Shown: in pieces, positions 23,973 through 33,949 of the stretch
Layout: every line of letters starts with the position of its first letter
Position numbering within the stretch: position 1 is the stretch's first letter
Assembly: GCA_002162685.1 (NCBI GenBank)
Contig: MAAQ01000008.1
Span: forward strand, 83,057-147,056
DNA from: Flavobacteriales bacterium 33_180_T64
GTDB lineage: Bacteria > Bacteroidota > Bacteroidia > Flavobacteriales > Flavobacteriaceae
Direction of reading: 5' to 3'
Length of the DNA stretch: 64,000 nucleotides
Position numbers and translations under genes: made by a program
The notes under the pieces: generated by a model
What the model was told of the DNA's origin: nothing
The model's input: only the letters and a program-made list of their open reading frames with translations
Databases searched by the model: none

Positions 23973-25392
23973 AACAATCATAATAGCATTTGTAGTATGC
24001 ATTTTAGCGACTAATGTTTCTGTAGCACAAGAAATTATTGAAGACGTTGTTGATACTTCAAAAAAGCAAATGGATTCGACTAAAACATCAGCGCGAAAAA
24101 AAGTAGATGGTGTAGCTGCTGTTATTGGAGACTTTGTGGTTTTAGATTCTGATATCGATAAAGAATACATCCAACTTCAAGCACGTGGTGTTTCTATTGC
24201 AGAAATTACAAGATGCCAGTTATTTGGAAAATTATTAGAAGATAAACTTTATGCACATCATGCCATACAAGATAGTATTACGGTAAATGATTTAGAGATT
24301 CGTTCAAATATTGAACAACAAATCAATGCGTTTTTAGAACAAAAAGGAGGTTCAATGACAGAACTTTTAGAATTCTATAAAAAGGATAGTGAGCAAAGTT
24401 TAAGAGAAGAAATGTTTCTAATTAATAAGAATGCAAAGCTAGCTTCAGACATGCAGCGTAAAATTATTGAAGATGTTGAGGTAACTCCTGAAGAAGTTAG
24501 AGAATACTTTAATAGTATTCCTAAAGAAGAACGACCAACTTTTGGAACAGAACTTAAAGTTGCTCAAATTGTTGTCATTCCTGAAATTAACGAAGCGTCA
24601 AAAAAAGCAGTAATTGATAGACTGAAAGAGTTTAAAGCAGATATTATAGAAAATGGTGCAAGTTTTACAACTAAGGCAGTGTTTTATTCTGATGATAAAG
24701 CAGCTGCAAGTAAAGGTGGGATGTATACATTAAATAGAAAAAGACCACAAATGGTTAAAGAATTTCGTGATGTAGCATTTGCTTTGCAAGAAGGCGAAAT
24801 TTCTGAGCCTTTCGAAACCGATTTTGGATATCATATTATTTTATTAGAAAAAATTAGAGGACAAGAATACGATGTAAGACATATTCTTTTACGTCCAGAA
24901 ATTACTGAAGCTTCTATCTTAGCAGCTAAAGAAGAAATTACTAAAGTAAGAGAACAAATTATAGCTGGAGATTTAACTTTTGCAGATGCAGCTCGCGAGT
25001 TTAGTGATGAAAAGGAAACAAAGTTTGAAGGTGGGCAATTAATAAACCCTTACACGCAAGATTCTAGTATGGAATTAACAAAAATGGACCCTGAACTTTA
25101 TGGGCAAATCCAAGACTTAAAAGATGATGAGATCAGTTTAGTGCTACAAGATCAAGATAGAATTAATCCTATAAAATTTAAAATACTTACTGTTACTGAT
25201 AGAATTGAAGATCATGAAGCAGATTTTGCTCGCGATTATTTAAAAATCAAAAATTTAGCATTACAGGATAAACAATACAAAGTGATTCAAAAATGGCAAG
25301 AGGAAAAGATTTATGATACCTATGTAAAAATTAATGAGGATTACAAAGGATGTGAATTTAGTAGTAACTGGTTGAAAATAGAAAAAGAATAA
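23935..25392 (+). CDS. SurA-like peptidyl-prolyl isomerase
   Basis: A 485-residue SurA-type protein: signal peptide to about residue 32 (NVSVAQ), SurA N-terminal domain starting VDGVAAVIGDFVVLDSDIDK, and two parvulin domains (one near KVAQIVVIPEINE and FGYHIILLEKIRG, the second near YDVRHILLRPEI). I preferred the ATG at 23935 over an upstream TTG at 23914 because it gives a normal signal peptide. The gene overlaps the preceding one by 38 bases and is followed after one base by the MoxR gene. Confidence 0.88.
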   Translation: MQLKTNNLKFTIKTIIIAFVVCILATNVSVAQEIIEDVVDTSKKQMDSTKTSARKKVDGVAAVIGDFVVLDSDIDKEYIQLQARGVSIAEITRCQLFGKLLEDKLYAHHAIQDSITVNDLEIRSNIEQQINAFLEQKGGSMTELLEFYKKDSEQSLREEMFLINKNAKLASDMQRKIIEDVEVTPEEVREYFNSIPKEERPTFGTELKVAQIVVIPEINEASKKAVIDRLKEFKADIIENGASFTTKAVFYSDDKAAASKGGMYTLNRKRPQMVKEFRDVAFALQEGEISEPFETDFGYHIILLEKIRGQEYDVRHILLRPEITEASILAAKEEITKVREQIIAGDLTFADAAREFSDEKETKFEGGQLINPYTQDSSMELTKMDPELYGQIQDLKDDEISLVLQDQDRINPIKFKILTVTDRIEDHEADFARDYLKIKNLALQDKQYKVIQKWQEEKIYDTYVKINEDYKGCEFSSNWLKIEKE

Positions 25393-25393
25393 T

Positions 25394-26347
25394 ATGTCTG
25401 ATGTTGCTGCAATAGAACAGTTTGTTAAAAAATATAATGCCCTAAAAACAGAAGTCGCCAAAGTTATTGTTGGTCAAGATGAAGTTGTAAATCAAATTTT
25501 AATATCCATATTTTCTGGAGGTCATTCATTACTTATAGGTGTTCCTGGATTGGCAAAGACCCTAATGGTAAATACAATTGCACAAGCTCTAGGTTTAGAT
25601 TTTAAACGCATTCAATTTACTCCAGATTTAATGCCTAGCGATATTTTAGGTAGTGAAATTTTAGACGAAAACAGACAATTTAAATTTGTAAAAGGCCCAA
25701 TATTTGCTAATATTATTTTAGCCGATGAGATCAATCGTACACCACCTAAAACTCAAGCAGCATTATTAGAAGCTATGCAAGAACGTTCTGTTACAGTTTC
25801 TGGTCATCATTACAAATTGAGCTTACCATATTTCGTTTTAGCAACGCAAAACCCAATTGAACAAGAAGGAACTTATCCTTTGCCAGAAGCTCAGTTAGAC
25901 CGTTTTATGTTTGCTATTAACTTAGAATACCCTTCATTTGCAGAAGAAGTGCAAGTTGTAAAAGCAACTACTACAGATGTACAAGCAACAGTAAATGCAT
26001 TATTTACAGCTCAAGAGATTATAGACTTTCAAAATTTGATTCGTCGTATTCCTGTTGCAGATAATGTGATTGAATATGCTGTAAATATGGTTAGTAAAAC
26101 AAGACCAAATACACCTGCCGCATCAGATTTAGTTTCAGAGTTTGTAGATTGGGGAGCAGGACCAAGAGCATCCCAAAATTTAGTGTTAGCAGCAAAGACA
26201 CATGCTGCTATTCATGGAAAATTCTCTCCAGATATAGAGAATATCCAAGCCGTTGCTTCTGGAATTCTTCGCCACAGAATTATCAAAAATTATAAAGCTG
26301 AAGCTGAAGGAATTAGTGATGAGCAAATTATTAAAAGTTTATTCTAA
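25394..26347 (+). CDS. MoxR-family AAA+ ATPase
   Basis: A 317-residue AAA+ ATPase of the MoxR group. Walker A is GVPGLAKTLM, Walker B ILADEINRTPPKTQAALLEAMQ, sensor 1 ATQNPIEQEGTYPLPEAQLD and the arginine finger follows. MoxR proteins act as chaperones that assemble or activate partner proteins, often von Willebrand factor A domain proteins encoded next to them. Here no such partner follows; the gene is joined to the SurA group (one-base gap), suggesting envelope quality control. Confidence 0.93.
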   Translation: MSDVAAIEQFVKKYNALKTEVAKVIVGQDEVVNQILISIFSGGHSLLIGVPGLAKTLMVNTIAQALGLDFKRIQFTPDLMPSDILGSEILDENRQFKFVKGPIFANIILADEINRTPPKTQAALLEAMQERSVTVSGHHYKLSLPYFVLATQNPIEQEGTYPLPEAQLDRFMFAINLEYPSFAEEVQVVKATTTDVQATVNALFTAQEIIDFQNLIRRIPVADNVIEYAVNMVSKTRPNTPAASDLVSEFVDWGAGPRASQNLVLAAKTHAAIHGKFSPDIENIQAVASGILRHRIIKNYKAEAEGISDEQIIKSLF

Positions 26348-26715
26348 GATTGATGCTTTAATAATTGTTTAATATCTTTTTTTAACGCTCTAAGTCTTCA
26401 GTAATAAGAATGTTATAAAGTTCTTTTATTTGTTTTTTTTTTTTGAAAATTTTTATGTTAGGTCAATCAATCAAAATATTTCGCATTGGAGAGCAAATAC
26501 TTAAGCAAGGCGCAAAGAAACATTAGAAATAGATACTTTATCTTTTAGTTTCTGTTCTAAAAACTTACCCTAGTTGGTTGGTGAAACCTTCATAAATAAT
26601 AATATTACACACTTTTTTTAGCATCATCAATGGTGTAAAATCAGTACAGGAAATTCATGTATTGAATAACTACAATTCAAAATCAAGATTTGTACACGTA
26701 AACAAAAATATCACG
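26348..26715. other. 368-base gap without a recognised gene
   Basis: AT-rich spacer between the converging MoxR and PHM-like genes. Both strands hold only frames shorter than about 25 codons. No terminator with a clear stem and T-tract, no promoter box pair and no tRNA is seen. The composition could reflect a decayed gene, but no protein family is recognisable. Confidence 0.5.
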
Positions 26716-27864
26716 TTACTTTGAAAGCTTGTATGATTTCAATTTGTCATCCATTTCTTTGTCGTATAAAAATACAAACATGCTGGCCATCATATCTTGA
26801 TTGACATCGGAAGTATTGTTAGTAGTAAGAACGAGTTCGTAGTCATGGTCAGGATATAACATGACACCATCTTTACTTGAAAAAGAGGAGACACTCTTTA
26901 AGCCAACTTTGTCACTATAATTTTCGACTTTGGAGACAAATAAGATAGAGTCAACAGTTTTATCTCTAAAAGCTAAAGTTTCAGCAAATGGATGCAAATG
27001 TGTAGCAATATGGTGTAAGGTTGTACTTTCTTTAAGTTGTAATTGATTTGTAATGGTATAACGGTATACTTTTTTTCCAGGAAAAATAACCCAATGACCT
27101 GAAAGAGATTCTCCTTTGTCATTAGTATAGCTATGATTTTTAGTTTCCACAGGTAAGCACATATTAGAATTATTATCAGTAAGTCTTTGAAATGGGTTTT
27201 CCGAATCGTATGGCAACATTATGAACACGGTTTTACTCATGAGTGGTTTCATTTGTTTTTGATGTGGTTGAAATCCGATAGTGATATCATGTTTTATGGT
27301 AAATGAATCACCTTTTATATTGTGGTTTAATGATTGAGTCGATAAAAATAAATTCTCATCTGTAAATACCGGAAACCCAAACCCATCAGGAAATCGATAA
27401 CGCTCTATTCCATTACTCATAGAGGTTAACCGAGGGTATTGTTCTCCAATTCTATGGTTGAGCTGCCATTTTGAATAATGCTCATGATCATAAAAGTCAA
27501 CATTAGTATGACAAACGTAATCATTTGAAAGTTGGTCAACTTCATTAGTACTTACAGCTTTGGTTTTAAAGGAGGTTATCCAAACTAAATCACTTCGGGT
27601 ATGGTCTAGCTGAAATGAGTTTGTCACCTTAGGACCTTCCATAGATTTGTAGATATTGTCGATTACCAGTGTAGGTGTAACTAGGCGGATGAAAGTATCA
27701 TTAGTTTGTATGTTCCAGCTTTCATCCACAATTCCAAAACCATGATAGAATTTCGTTTTAATTATGGCTTTGTGGCGGTTTGGAAGCTTTAAATAATAGA
27801 TGCCAGCAACAATCATCAATAAAACGATGAACAGCGTTATATATTTTAGTATTTTGGACTTCAT
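26716..27864 (-). CDS. Membrane-anchored protein resembling PHM/DBH monooxygenase fold
   Basis: A 382-residue protein with one N-terminal membrane helix (about residues 9-26). Its body resembles bacterial relatives of copper type II monooxygenases (peptidylglycine hydroxylase): an N-terminal part with VCHTNVDFYDHEHYSKW and a C-terminal part with HHIATHLHPFAETLAFRD (an H-x-H) and later DMMASMFVFLYDKEM, where a Met occupies the place of the PHM CuB Met ligand. Substrate and activity are unknown. I chose the ATG at 27864, since a -7 promoter box covers 27883-27890 and excludes an ATG at 27885. The homology call is from motif memory. Confidence 0.5.
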   Translation of the reverse strand: MKSKILKYITLFIVLLMIVAGIYYLKLPNRHKAIIKTKFYHGFGIVDESWNIQTNDTFIRLVTPTLVIDNIYKSMEGPKVTNSFQLDHTRSDLVWITSFKTKAVSTNEVDQLSNDYVCHTNVDFYDHEHYSKWQLNHRIGEQYPRLTSMSNGIERYRFPDGFGFPVFTDENLFLSTQSLNHNIKGDSFTIKHDITIGFQPHQKQMKPLMSKTVFIMLPYDSENPFQRLTDNNSNMCLPVETKNHSYTNDKGESLSGHWVIFPGKKVYRYTITNQLQLKESTTLHHIATHLHPFAETLAFRDKTVDSILFVSKVENYSDKVGLKSVSSFSSKDGVMLYPDHDYELVLTTNNTSDVNQDMMASMFVFLYDKEMDDKLKSYKLSK

Positions 27865-27882
27865 TTTATTTAACTTCCTAAA

Positions 27883-27890
27883 CAAAACTA
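27883..27890 (-). promoter_or_regulatory. -7 element of the PHM-like gene
   Basis: Reads TAGTTTTG on the minus strand (exact TAnnTTTG), 18 bases before the chosen ATG at 27864. It is only 12 bases from the divergent acyltransferase ATG. Confidence 0.55.
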
Positions 27891-27902
27891 AGGCTTTTTT
27901 TA

Positions 27903-29039
27903 ATGCGAATAGATTATGAAAAACGAATTTTCGGCTTAGATCTTATGCGAGCTATTGCTGTTGTTATGGTTGTGTGTTCGCATACGCTTTGGATTGTTCC
28001 AGATATGAGAGGTGTCATTCGAAGGGTGTTTAGCATCTACGGAGTTTTGGGTGTAGATATCTTTTTTGTATTGAGCGGATTTTTAATTGGAAGGATTTTA
28101 TACAATATGTATGTTTCTAAAGTATTTAGTTTTAAGGATGTTAGCTATTTCTGGATTAGAAGATGGTTTAGGACTTTACCTAATTATTATTTAGCGTTAG
28201 TATTAAATATTTTAGTGGCCATATATATAGGTAATCAGTTGCCAGAAGCACTATGGAAGTATGGTTTTTTTCTACATAATTTTAGCACTCAGTTGCCTTG
28301 GTTCTTTCCAGAATCGTGGAGCTTGTCTGTAGAAGAGTTCGCTTACATTATTGGACCTTTTTTACTTTATATGGTTTTGTTTTTGAAAAGGAAAGTGTCT
28401 AGGTCGCGTTTATTTTTAGAGGTGACACTTTTTATCTTGCTATTTTTCTGCATAACAAAATTGTGGTACAATCACGAAGAGACCATTCGTCATATAAGGT
28501 ATTGGTCACTTAATGTGAAATCTATTGTAATATATAGAATTGATGCTATTTATTATGGTGTTTTGGCAGCATACATTTCGATCGTTATGCCAAAATTTTG
28601 GTATAAGATTAGGTATTTAGCTTGTGCAATAGGTATTTTGACCTTGATTGGAATGAATCTTCTAATTCCGATAAAAAAATGGTATATAGAAACATATCCA
28701 GGCTTCTGGAATGTATGGTATTTTTTAATTAAATCTTCTGCTATTGTTTGTGTTCTACCGTTGTTAAGCCAGATGAAATCTGCTCCAAAACTAATTAGGA
28801 TTCCAATAACTTATATTAGTATTTTATCTTATGCTATCTATGTATTGCATTATTCCATAATTATGCAACTCATGAAATATTTTATTCCTTCAGAGCAAAT
28901 GGCAGGTTTAGATATTGTCATTTATATCTTGGTTTATGTACTCATAACCTTTTTGGCTTCTTATATAATGTATCGTATTTTTGAAAGACCAATGACCAAT
29001 CTTCGAGATTCAAATAGAATTAAGAATCATTTTAAATAA
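27903..29039 (+). CDS. Acyltransferase 3 family membrane protein
   Basis: A 378-residue multispan membrane acyltransferase (OafA/NodX type). It starts with FGLDLMRAIAVVMVVCSHT, holding the conserved R and catalytic His, followed by GVDIFFVLSGFLIGRILY, and has about ten hydrophobic helices. These enzymes O-acetylate or acylate sugars of cell-surface glycans or lipids. The exact substrate cannot be told; it diverges from the PHM-like gene. Confidence 0.9.
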   Translation: MRIDYEKRIFGLDLMRAIAVVMVVCSHTLWIVPDMRGVIRRVFSIYGVLGVDIFFVLSGFLIGRILYNMYVSKVFSFKDVSYFWIRRWFRTLPNYYLALVLNILVAIYIGNQLPEALWKYGFFLHNFSTQLPWFFPESWSLSVEEFAYIIGPFLLYMVLFLKRKVSRSRLFLEVTLFILLFFCITKLWYNHEETIRHIRYWSLNVKSIVIYRIDAIYYGVLAAYISIVMPKFWYKIRYLACAIGILTLIGMNLLIPIKKWYIETYPGFWNVWYFLIKSSAIVCVLPLLSQMKSAPKLIRIPITYISILSYAIYVLHYSIIMQLMKYFIPSEQMAGLDIVIYILVYVLITFLASYIMYRIFERPMTNLRDSNRIKNHFK

Positions 29040-29180
29040 GATTTAATTGTTAATTTAATAATTTTCATATATGTTATTTGTTAATTTTTCATTTTAAGTG
29101 TAAAAAACATGTGATTTATTGATTTATTTTCAATGTTTTTAGCGTTTTGTTACATATTTTAAAATACGCTATTAAATTCG

Positions 29181-29188
29181 TAATTTTG
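29181..29188 (+). promoter_or_regulatory. -7 element of the aconitase gene
   Basis: TAATTTTG is an exact TAnnTTTG match, 42 bases before the ATG. The best TTTG upstream (29146-29149) is 31 bases away, too far, so the -33 element is not clear. Confidence 0.45.
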
Positions 29189-29230
29189 CTACACTTTTTA
29201 AAAACGATAATTAACCTTTAAATAATACAT

Positions 29231-31501
29231 ATGGCTTTTGATATAGACATGATAAAAAAGGTTTATGCAAATATGTCTGAGCGTGTTGATGCTGCTCGTG
29301 ATATGGTTGGTAAACCACTAACACTTTCTGAAAAAATATTATACGCTCATCTTTGGGAAGGAAATCCTACCGAAGCATTTACTCGAGGAAAAGATTATGT
29401 AGATTTTGCTCCAGATAGAGTTGCATGTCAAGACGCAACTGCTCAAATGGCATTATTACAATTTATGCAAGCTGGTAAACAAAGGGTAGCTGTTCCAACT
29501 ACGGTGCATTGTGATCACTTAATCCAAGCAAAAAATGGAGCAACTACAGATTTGCAACATGCAATTAATACGAGTAATGAAGTATTTAATTTCTTAGAGT
29601 CTGTATCAAATAAATACGGCATTGGTTTCTGGAAACCAGGCGCTGGAATTATACATCAAGTTGTTTTAGAAAATTATGCCTTTCCAGGAGGAATGATGAT
29701 TGGTACCGATTCTCATACTGTAAATGCAGGAGGATTAGGAATGGTAGCTATTGGTGTTGGAGGAGCAGATGCAGTTGATGTTATGGCTGGTATGGCTTGG
29801 GAGTTAAAATTTCCGAAGTTAATAGGTGTAAGATTAACAGGTAAATTATCAGGATGGACAGCACCTAAAGATGTTATTTTAAAAGTCGCTGGAATACTAA
29901 CTGCGAAAGGAGGTACTGGAGCAATTGTAGAATATTTTGGACCTGGAGCAATAGCAATGTCATGTACAGGAAAAGGAACTATTTGTAATATGGGAGCTGA
30001 AATTGGAGCAACAACATCTACATTTGGTTATGATGAATCGATGGAACGTTATTTACGTGCTACAGATAGAGCAGATGTGGCAGATGCCGCAAATGAAGTA
30101 AAAGACTATTTAACAGGAGATGCAGAAGTATATGCAAATCCAGAACAGTATTTTGACCAAGTTATAGATATTGATTTATCAGAATTAAATCCATTATTAA
30201 ATGGGCCGTTTACTCCAGATTTATCTACAGCTATAGGACATACAATGACTGAGAAAGCAAAAGCTAATGAATGGCCATTAAAAGTTGAATGGGGATTAAT
30301 AGGCTCTTGTACGAATTCATCATATGAAGATTTATCTCGTGCTTCATCTGTAGCGCAACAAGCTTTAGATAAAGGTGTGAAAATGAAATCTGAATTAGGA
30401 ATTAATCCAGGTTCAGAACAAGTGCGTTTTACTGCTGAACGTGATGGTATTCTTCAAGTTTTTGAACAATTAGATGCTAAGATATTTACAAACGCATGTG
30501 GACCATGTATTGGTCAATGGGCACGTTATGAAGATCCAAAGAATGCACCAAAAAATAGTATTGTACATTCATTTAATAGAAACTTTGCAAAACGTGCAGA
30601 TGGAAATCCAAATACGCATGCATTTGTTGCTTCACCAGAATTAACTGCTGCAATTGCTATTGCTGGACGTTTGGACTTTAATCCAATGACAGATAAGTTA
30701 ATCAATGAAAATGGAGAAGAAGTAATGCTTGATGAACCAACAGGTTGGGAGTTACCTCTTAAAGGTTTTGATGTTGATGATAATGGATATTTGGCTCCTG
30801 TTGCTGATGGAAGCGGTATTGAAGTAAGTGTAGCATCAGATTCTGAACGTTTAGAATTATTGACACCTTTTGAGCCTATTGGAAACCATATTTCTGGAGC
30901 GAAATTATTAATTAAAGCTTTTGGAAAATGTACAACAGATCATATTTCTATGGCTGGACCTTGGTTGCGTTATAGAGGACATTTAGATAATATTTCTAAC
31001 AACTGTTTAATTGGAGCGGTTAATGCTTTCGGAAAAAAGACCAACTTTGTTAAGAATCAAATTACTGGTGAGTTTGGAGGGGTTCCGGATACAGCAAGAG
31101 CTTATAAGGCTGCGGGAATTAGATCTGTAGTTATTGGAGATCATAATTATGGAGAAGGATCATCTCGAGAGCATGCTGCAATGGAACCAAGACATTTGGG
31201 TGTTGCTGCTGTAATTGTAAAATCGTTTGCACGTATTCATGAAACTAACCTTAAAAAACAAGGAATGTTAGGTTTAACATTTGCTAATGAAAGTGATTAT
31301 GATTTAATTCAAGAAGATGATACATTTAACTTCGTAGATTTAAATGAATTTACACCAGGAAAACAATTAACTATTGATATTGTTCATGCAGATGGAAGCA
31401 AAGACATAATAAAAGTAAATCACACCTATAATCAATCTCAAATAGATTGGTATGATGAAGGTTCGGCATTAAACTTGATTAAAAAAGAAAATGCAGTATA
31501 A
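29231..31501 (+). CDS. acn: Aconitate hydratase
   Basis: A 756-residue aconitase of the mitochondrial/AcnA-like type, which isomerises citrate and isocitrate in the TCA cycle. Cluster-ligand cysteines lie in [10 protein letters not shown] (the first) and ACGPCIGQW (the second pair). The substrate loops [13 protein letters not shown] and [10 protein letters not shown] are present, and the swivel domain is at the C-terminus. Length is as for the mitochondrial enzyme. It is monocistronic, bounded by a terminator. Confidence 0.96.
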   Translation: MAFDIDMIKKVYANMSERVDAARDMVGKPLTLSEKILYAHLWEGNPTEAFTRGKDYVDFAPDRVACQDATAQMALLQFMQAGKQRVAVPTTVHCDHLIQAKNGATTDLQHAINTSNEVFNFLESVSNKYGIGFWKPGAGIIHQVVLENYAFPGGMMIGTDSHTVNAGGLGMVAIGVGGADAVDVMAGMAWELKFPKLIGVRLTGKLSGWTAPKDVILKVAGILTAKGGTGAIVEYFGPGAIAMSCTGKGTICNMGAEIGATTSTFGYDESMERYLRATDRADVADAANEVKDYLTGDAEVYANPEQYFDQVIDIDLSELNPLLNGPFTPDLSTAIGHTMTEKAKANEWPLKVEWGLIGSCTNSSYEDLSRASSVAQQALDKGVKMKSELGINPGSEQVRFTAERDGILQVFEQLDAKIFTNACGPCIGQWARYEDPKNAPKNSIVHSFNRNFAKRADGNPNTHAFVASPELTAAIAIAGRLDFNPMTDKLINENGEEVMLDEPTGWELPLKGFDVDDNGYLAPVADGSGIEVSVASDSERLELLTPFEPIGNHISGAKLLIKAFGKCTTDHISMAGPWLRYRGHLDNISNNCLIGAVNAFGKKTNFVKNQITGEFGGVPDTARAYKAAGIRSVVIGDHNYGEGSSREHAAMEPRHLGVAAVIVKSFARIHETNLKKQGMLGLTFANESDYDLIQEDDTFNFVDLNEFTPGKQLTIDIVHADGSKDIIKVNHTYNQSQIDWYDEGSALNLIKKENAV

Positions 31502-31519
31502 TCTTTAAATAGATAAATA

Positions 31520-31549
31520 AAAAGCTCTTGAGAAATCAAGGGCTTTTTT
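31520..31549 (+). terminator. Terminator after aconitase
   Basis: Stem with CTTGA and TCAAG arms around a GAAA loop, extended by AAAAGC/GCTTTT with one T-G pair, followed by T residues to 31549. Confidence 0.8.
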
Positions 31550-31615
31550 ATTGAAAAAATGTAAGGAATTTTAAATTATCCCGACTGTTAAAAAATCTAA
31601 CAAAAAACTCTTAAA

Positions 31616-32287
31616 ATGCAGTCAATATGGTTCTTTGACGATGTTAACCTTTTTAAGGTGCTCTGTCCTCATAAATTCAAAGCATATAAAGAAATTCATA
31701 GTTTTGATGCTTATAAGAAAAAAGATTACATCTATTTTGAGGAAGATTCAGCAAATAAAGTTTATTTAATTGAAAACGGAAAAGTTAAGATTGGTTACTA
31801 TAATGAAAATGGTGATGAGATCGTAAAGGCTATTTTGTCTAAAGGAGAATTGTTTGGAGAAAAAGCAATTCTTGGAGAAAACGTGAGAGATGAGTTTGCG
31901 CAGTCCATAGATAATTCAACATCTATTTGTCCTATTGGAGTGACAACCATGCATGAATTAATGAGAGATAATCAAACCTTTAGTTTTAAAGTTTATAAGT
32001 TTATTGGTTTTAAATTTAAAAAATTAGAGCGCAGACTTCAGCTGTTATTATTTAAAGATACTAAAACACGTTTGGTTGAGTTTTTAGATGAATTATGTAT
32101 AGATTATGGTTATGATTGTAAAAAGACAGGTGATCATGTCATTAAACATCCATATACACAAAAAGATATTGCTTCTTTAATAGGAACTTCTAGACCTACA
32201 CTTAATATTCTTCTTAATGAACTTAGAGAGGAAAATTATATTAACTTCAATAGAAAGGAAATAAGAATTTTAAAAAAAACGGCCTAA
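31616..32287 (+). CDS. Crp/Fnr-family transcription regulator
   Basis: A 223-residue regulator: cyclic-nucleotide-binding fold (KKDYIYFEEDSANKVYLIENG, LFGEKAIL) at about residues 25-135 and a winged helix-turn-helix near 178-215 (YTQKDIASLIGTSRPTLNIL). The N-terminus lacks the four Cys of Fnr, so it is not an iron-sulfur sensor. The effector is unknown. It lies alone, 114 bases after aconitase; the following lipoprotein gene has its own -7 box (TAATTTTG at 32325-32332). Confidence 0.9.
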   Translation: MQSIWFFDDVNLFKVLCPHKFKAYKEIHSFDAYKKKDYIYFEEDSANKVYLIENGKVKIGYYNENGDEIVKAILSKGELFGEKAILGENVRDEFAQSIDNSTSICPIGVTTMHELMRDNQTFSFKVYKFIGFKFKKLERRLQLLLFKDTKTRLVEFLDELCIDYGYDCKKTGDHVIKHPYTQKDIASLIGTSRPTLNILLNELREENYINFNRKEIRILKKTA

Positions 32288-32358
32288 AGTTAGATAGCTA
32301 ACATTCTATAATTGTTAAGAGTTATAATTTTGAAATATAAATTTAAAAATTATAAGCG

Positions 32359-33255
32359 ATGATTAAAAAAATGATTTTAGCGGTTTTGGCACTTGGAGTT
32401 TTTGCCACCTCTTGCAGTAGTGATGATGATAATAATACTCCTACAAATTCAGATTTAACTCTGAACCTTAATGGGCTTGAAGCATTGGGAGATGATTTTG
32501 TATACGAAGGTTGGATTGTAGTAGACGGTTCTGCTATATCAACAGGAACATTTACTAGTGTTACGTTTCCACAGACATTTTCTGTAAATACAACACAATT
32601 AAATAGTGCAACAACATTTGTGCTTTCTATTGAACCAGCAGTAGATCCTGATCCTGATCCTGCAGCAACTAAAGTTTTAGCAGGTGATTTTACAGGTAAT
32701 TCAGCAGCTGTATGGGTAGCACCTGTTACAGAAGATGCAGACGATTTCACAGCATCTTGGGGACGATTCTTTTTGAGAACTCCTACAGATGAGGTTATGG
32801 GGTCTGGTAATAATTTAAATGATGAATTTGGTATATGGTTTGGGACACCTGGCACAAACCCACCTGCATCTGGATTAGGTTTGCCTACATTAGCTCCAGG
32901 ATGGAACTATGAAGGTTGGGTTGTTGTTGAAGGAGTTGGACCTATTTCTACAGGGACATTTACTGGATTTACTGAGGTAGATGATTTTAATGGTTTTAGC
33001 GGAGCAGAAAATACAGTAGGCCCTCCAATTCCAGGAGAAGATTTTCTACTAAATGCGCCTGCGGGCTTTACATTTCCTTTAGATATTAGAGGCCGTACAG
33101 CAGTAATTACTATAGAGCCGTCTCCAGATAATTCACCTGCACCATTTGCGATGAAGCCTTTAAGTGGTACTGCAGGTAATGATACTGCGCCTACAACTTA
33201 TGATTTGAATTTGGATTTAACATCATTGCCAACAGGAACAGTAACAAGAAATTAA
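32359..33255 (+). CDS. Lipoprotein with two RskA-like repeats
   Basis: A 298-residue lipoprotein (lipobox at ATSCSSDDD). It contains two copies of a domain with the repeating signature Y-E-G-W-(I/V)-V-V-(D/E)-G followed by ISTGTF, once near residue 53 and again near residue 190. That pattern matches the C-terminal extracytoplasmic domain of anti-sigma-K (RskA) factors, but the sigma-binding and membrane parts are absent, so the protein is a surface or periplasmic lipoprotein. Function unknown. A DPDPDPAA linker is seen near residue 97. Confidence 0.75.
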   Translation: MIKKMILAVLALGVFATSCSSDDDNNTPTNSDLTLNLNGLEALGDDFVYEGWIVVDGSAISTGTFTSVTFPQTFSVNTTQLNSATTFVLSIEPAVDPDPDPAATKVLAGDFTGNSAAVWVAPVTEDADDFTASWGRFFLRTPTDEVMGSGNNLNDEFGIWFGTPGTNPPASGLGLPTLAPGWNYEGWVVVEGVGPISTGTFTGFTEVDDFNGFSGAENTVGPPIPGEDFLLNAPAGFTFPLDIRGRTAVITIEPSPDNSPAPFAMKPLSGTAGNDTAPTTYDLNLDLTSLPTGTVTRN

Positions 33256-33338
33256 GATAACACACAGAATTTAGAGTTTTTGTTGTTAGATTTGAAACGC
33301 ATTGCCGACTATGGTGATGCGTTTCTATTTTATATACT

Positions 33339-33929
33339 ATGGCAAAATCTAAAAAAGGTAAAATTTATAATCTGATATTCATTGCTATTTTTGCTTTGAT
33401 TTTGATTCCTCAAACAAGGACGCCTATTCAGGTTTTTATAAATAAAGGTATTGCTTTAGTCGTTAAACCATCTGTAATTGAAACTTCAGAACGTAAGTCT
33501 ATTTCTAGTTATGATTGGGAATTAAAAGATATATCTGGTAATGATTTTGATTTTAATACTACTGAAGGGAAAGTAATAGTAATTAATTTTTGGGCAACTT
33601 GGTGTCCGCCTTGTATTGCCGAAATGTCTAGTCTTGAAGCATTATACCAAAACTATAAATCAAATGATAATGTTGTGTTTTTATTTATTTCTAGCGAAGA
33701 AACGGCTGTTCTATATGAATTTTTGACACATAGGGATTACAGTTTTCCAGTTTTTCAATCTAAAAGTAATTACCCAAAAGAGTTTAATGTCTCTGCAATA
33801 CCAAGAACATTTATATTAGATAAGAATGGGGCTATTGTAATAGATAAATCTGGAGCTGCAGATTGGAATAGTGAGCGTGTTATTACTACTATTGATAAAT
33901 TATTACTGGAATATTATAAAGGAGTTTAA
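33339..33929 (+). CDS. TlpA-family thioredoxin-like protein, membrane-anchored
   Basis: A 196-residue protein with an uncleaved N-terminal helix (about residues 9-25) and a periplasmic thioredoxin fold. The active site WATWCPPC lies near residues 85-92 and the cis-Pro is in AIPRTFIL. Such proteins reduce or transfer disulfides during cytochrome c or protein maturation. Neighbours give no clue; it converges with the DUF1338 gene. Confidence 0.9.
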   Translation: MAKSKKGKIYNLIFIAIFALILIPQTRTPIQVFINKGIALVVKPSVIETSERKSISSYDWELKDISGNDFDFNTTEGKVIVINFWATWCPPCIAEMSSLEALYQNYKSNDNVVFLFISSEETAVLYEFLTHRDYSFPVFQSKSNYPKEFNVSAIPRTFILDKNGAIVIDKSGAADWNSERVITTIDKLLLEYYKGV

Positions 33930-33949
33930 ATAAGAGAAATCATTCTAAT

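Noticed and set aside
26348..26715. Possible decayed gene in the 368-base gap
   Set aside because: Short fragments of coding-like text could not be tied to any family, and stops occur in all frames.
32343..32855. A 170-codon minus-strand frame opposite the RskA-like lipoprotein
   Set aside because: It mirrors a real lipoprotein gene; its Ser/Pro-rich sequence is what opposite-strand reading of acidic, Thr-rich coding gives.
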